Part shown: one piece after another, positions 5,709 to 6,677 of the stretch
Layout: every line of letters begins with the position of its first letter
Numbering within the stretch: the stretch's first letter is position 1
Source: CBFCZU01 sp965602635
GTDB taxonomy: Bacteria > Planctomycetota > Phycisphaerae > SM23-33
Reading direction: 5' to 3'
Assembly (NCBI GenBank): GCA_965602635.1
Contig: CBFCZU010000235.1
Location: 1 to 6,677 of the forward strand
Length of the DNA stretch: 6,677 bases
Translations under genes and position numbers: made by a program
The notes under the pieces: generated by a model
What the model saw: the letters and a program-made list of their open reading frames with translations, nothing else
Told to the model about the DNA's origin: nothing
The model's database searches: none

Positions 5709-6677
5709 TTATTCCTCTTTCGGCGTCGGCCCGCCCACCGGTCGCGGCACCGTCCAGCGGTTGATCAGCGGCACGAGGGCGTTCATAAGCAGCACGGAGA
5801 ACATCACGCCCTCGGGATAGCCGCTCAACAGCCTCATTATCATCACCAGGGCGCCCACGCCGGCGCCGAAGATGAGCTTGCCCCTTCTCGTCAGGGGGCT
5901 GGTCACCGGGTCGGTGGCGATGAAGAACGCCCCGAACAGCAGCGCCCCGCCGGCCAGGTGGTGCAGCGCCGTCCACTCGGCCGCGGGGTGAAGCAGGTTG
6001 TCCACGCCGGCGATCGCCCCCGCCGCGGCGATCACGCCCAGCGGAATCTCCCACGAGGCCGTGCGGCGAAGGCACAGGTACGCCCCGCCGATGATGCAGG
6101 CGATGGCGCTGGTCTCGCCCAGCGAGCCGTTGGTCGTGCCGAGGATCAGCTCCCACAGCGGCGTCACCAGGGCGTTTTCCTTGAAGTCGGTCATCGGCGT
6201 GGCCTGGCTGACGACCTCTGCCCAGCCGCCCGCGGCCACGTACCCGCCCGCGCCCAGCAGGGCCGGAAAGGCAATCATCACGAACGCCCTGCCGACCATA
6301 GCGGGGTTGAAGATGTTCGCGCCCAGCCCGCCGAAGACCGCCTTGCCCAGGCCGATGGCGACGAACGAGCCGATCACGCCCACGTGCCAGGGGGCCGTCG
6401 CCGGCAGCGACAGGGCGAGGATCGCCCCGGTGACCGCGGCCGAGCAGTCGCCAAGCCGCGGGCGCCGGCCACGCATGCCCGTGAAGATGGCCTCGGCCGC
6501 CATGCAGCTAACCACGCAGATGCCGAGCTGCTTGAGCAGGTACCAGCGGAAGACGACGGCCGCGACCGCCAGCACCGGCAGCAGCGCGATCAGCACGTCG
6601 GTCATCATCCCCCGCGTCGTCAGGGCCGTGTTCGACAGGTGCGGGCCCGGAGCGACGTGGACCACCGGCGTCTGCTC
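5709..6677 (-). CDS. rnfD: Rnf complex membrane subunit RnfD (5' end outside window)
   Basis: The reading frame is open to the last base of the window, giving 322 residues without the true start. The visible beginning (VVHVAPGPHLSNTALTTRGMMTDV) matches the RnfD N-terminal pattern 'SPH....T....M.DV', so only a few codons are missing. FGGLGANIFNPAMVGRAF (115-132 of the fragment) and FFIATDPVTSPLTRRGKLIF (251-270) are the family signatures, and 'GYPEGVMFSVLLMNALVPLINRW' closes the last membrane segments. T160 in SQATPM is the expected site of covalent FMN; Gln stands where the motif usually has Gly. RnfD is a polytopic flavoprotein that works with RnfG and is homologous to NqrB. It is the first rnf gene seen here, 35 bp before rnfG, and the usual order predicts rnfC immediately upstream, beyond 6677. 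Confidence 0.96.
   Translation of the reverse strand, partial: EQTPVVHVAPGPHLSNTALTTRGMMTDVLIALLPVLAVAAVVFRWYLLKQLGICVVSCMAAEAIFTGMRGRRPRLGDCSAAVTGAILALSLPATAPWHVGVIGSFVAIGLGKAVFGGLGANIFNPAMVGRAFVMIAFPALLGAGGYVAAGGWAEVVSQATPMTDFKENALVTPLWELILGTTNGSLGETSAIACIIGGAYLCLRRTASWEIPLGVIAAAGAIAGVDNLLHPAAEWTALHHLAGGALLFGAFFIATDPVTSPLTRRGKLIFGAGVGALVMIMRLLSGYPEGVMFSVLLMNALVPLINRWTVPRPVGGPTPKEE

Noticed and set aside
1..6677. CRISPR arrays, tRNA or rRNA genes, insertion sequences and phage genes
   Set aside because: No spaced long repeats, cloverleaf-like segments, transposase motifs or terminal inverted repeats were seen. The window is almost fully used by ordinary genes.

Overview
This is a GC-rich window with tightly packed genes. 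It most likely comes from an anaerobic bacterium. A planctomycete (Phycisphaerae-like) is my best guess, based on the anaerobe-type RnfB with several ferredoxin-like clusters, the high GC, and a URO-D-family paralogue. That assignment is an inference; there is no rRNA or other taxonomic marker here.

Left part (1-1890). The window opens in the 3' end of queF (+ strand; queuosine biosynthesis). This converges on a minus-strand gene for a uroporphyrinogen-decarboxylase-family protein with an H-x-C...C metal-site pattern, which looks more like a corrinoid/methyltransferase-type relative than the haem enzyme. The 34-bp gap between the two stop codons holds a degenerate 7-bp tandem repeat and an inverted repeat that reach into both gene ends. 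After a 167-bp divergent spacer, in which I see no convincing promoter, lies an unrecognised small membrane protein on the + strand (GTG start, four predicted membrane segments).

Right part (1908-6677). Everything here is on the minus strand, read right to left: rnfD (cut by the window edge), rnfG, rnfE, rnfA, rnfB, then an alpha/beta hydrolase with an N-terminal membrane anchor. This is the standard rnfCDGEAB order, so rnfC is expected just beyond position 6677. The complex couples electron transfer between reduced ferredoxin and NAD+ to Na+ or H+ movement across the membrane. RnfB receives ferredoxin electrons, RnfA and RnfE form the paired membrane core with an intramembrane Fe-S site, and RnfD and RnfG carry FMN. 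Gaps are 5-59 bp. The rnfE ribosome-binding site is formed by the last codons of rnfG, and the rnfB site overlaps the rnfA stop, consistent with one transcript whose promoter lies outside the window.

I found no wholly new system. The points worth a second look are sequence departures inside a familiar machine: extra cysteines in RnfE next to the membrane Fe-S cysteine, an incomplete fourth cluster site in RnfB, a long extra loop in RnfA, weakened flavinylation motifs in RnfG and RnfD, and two short-period tandem repeats in intergenic gaps.
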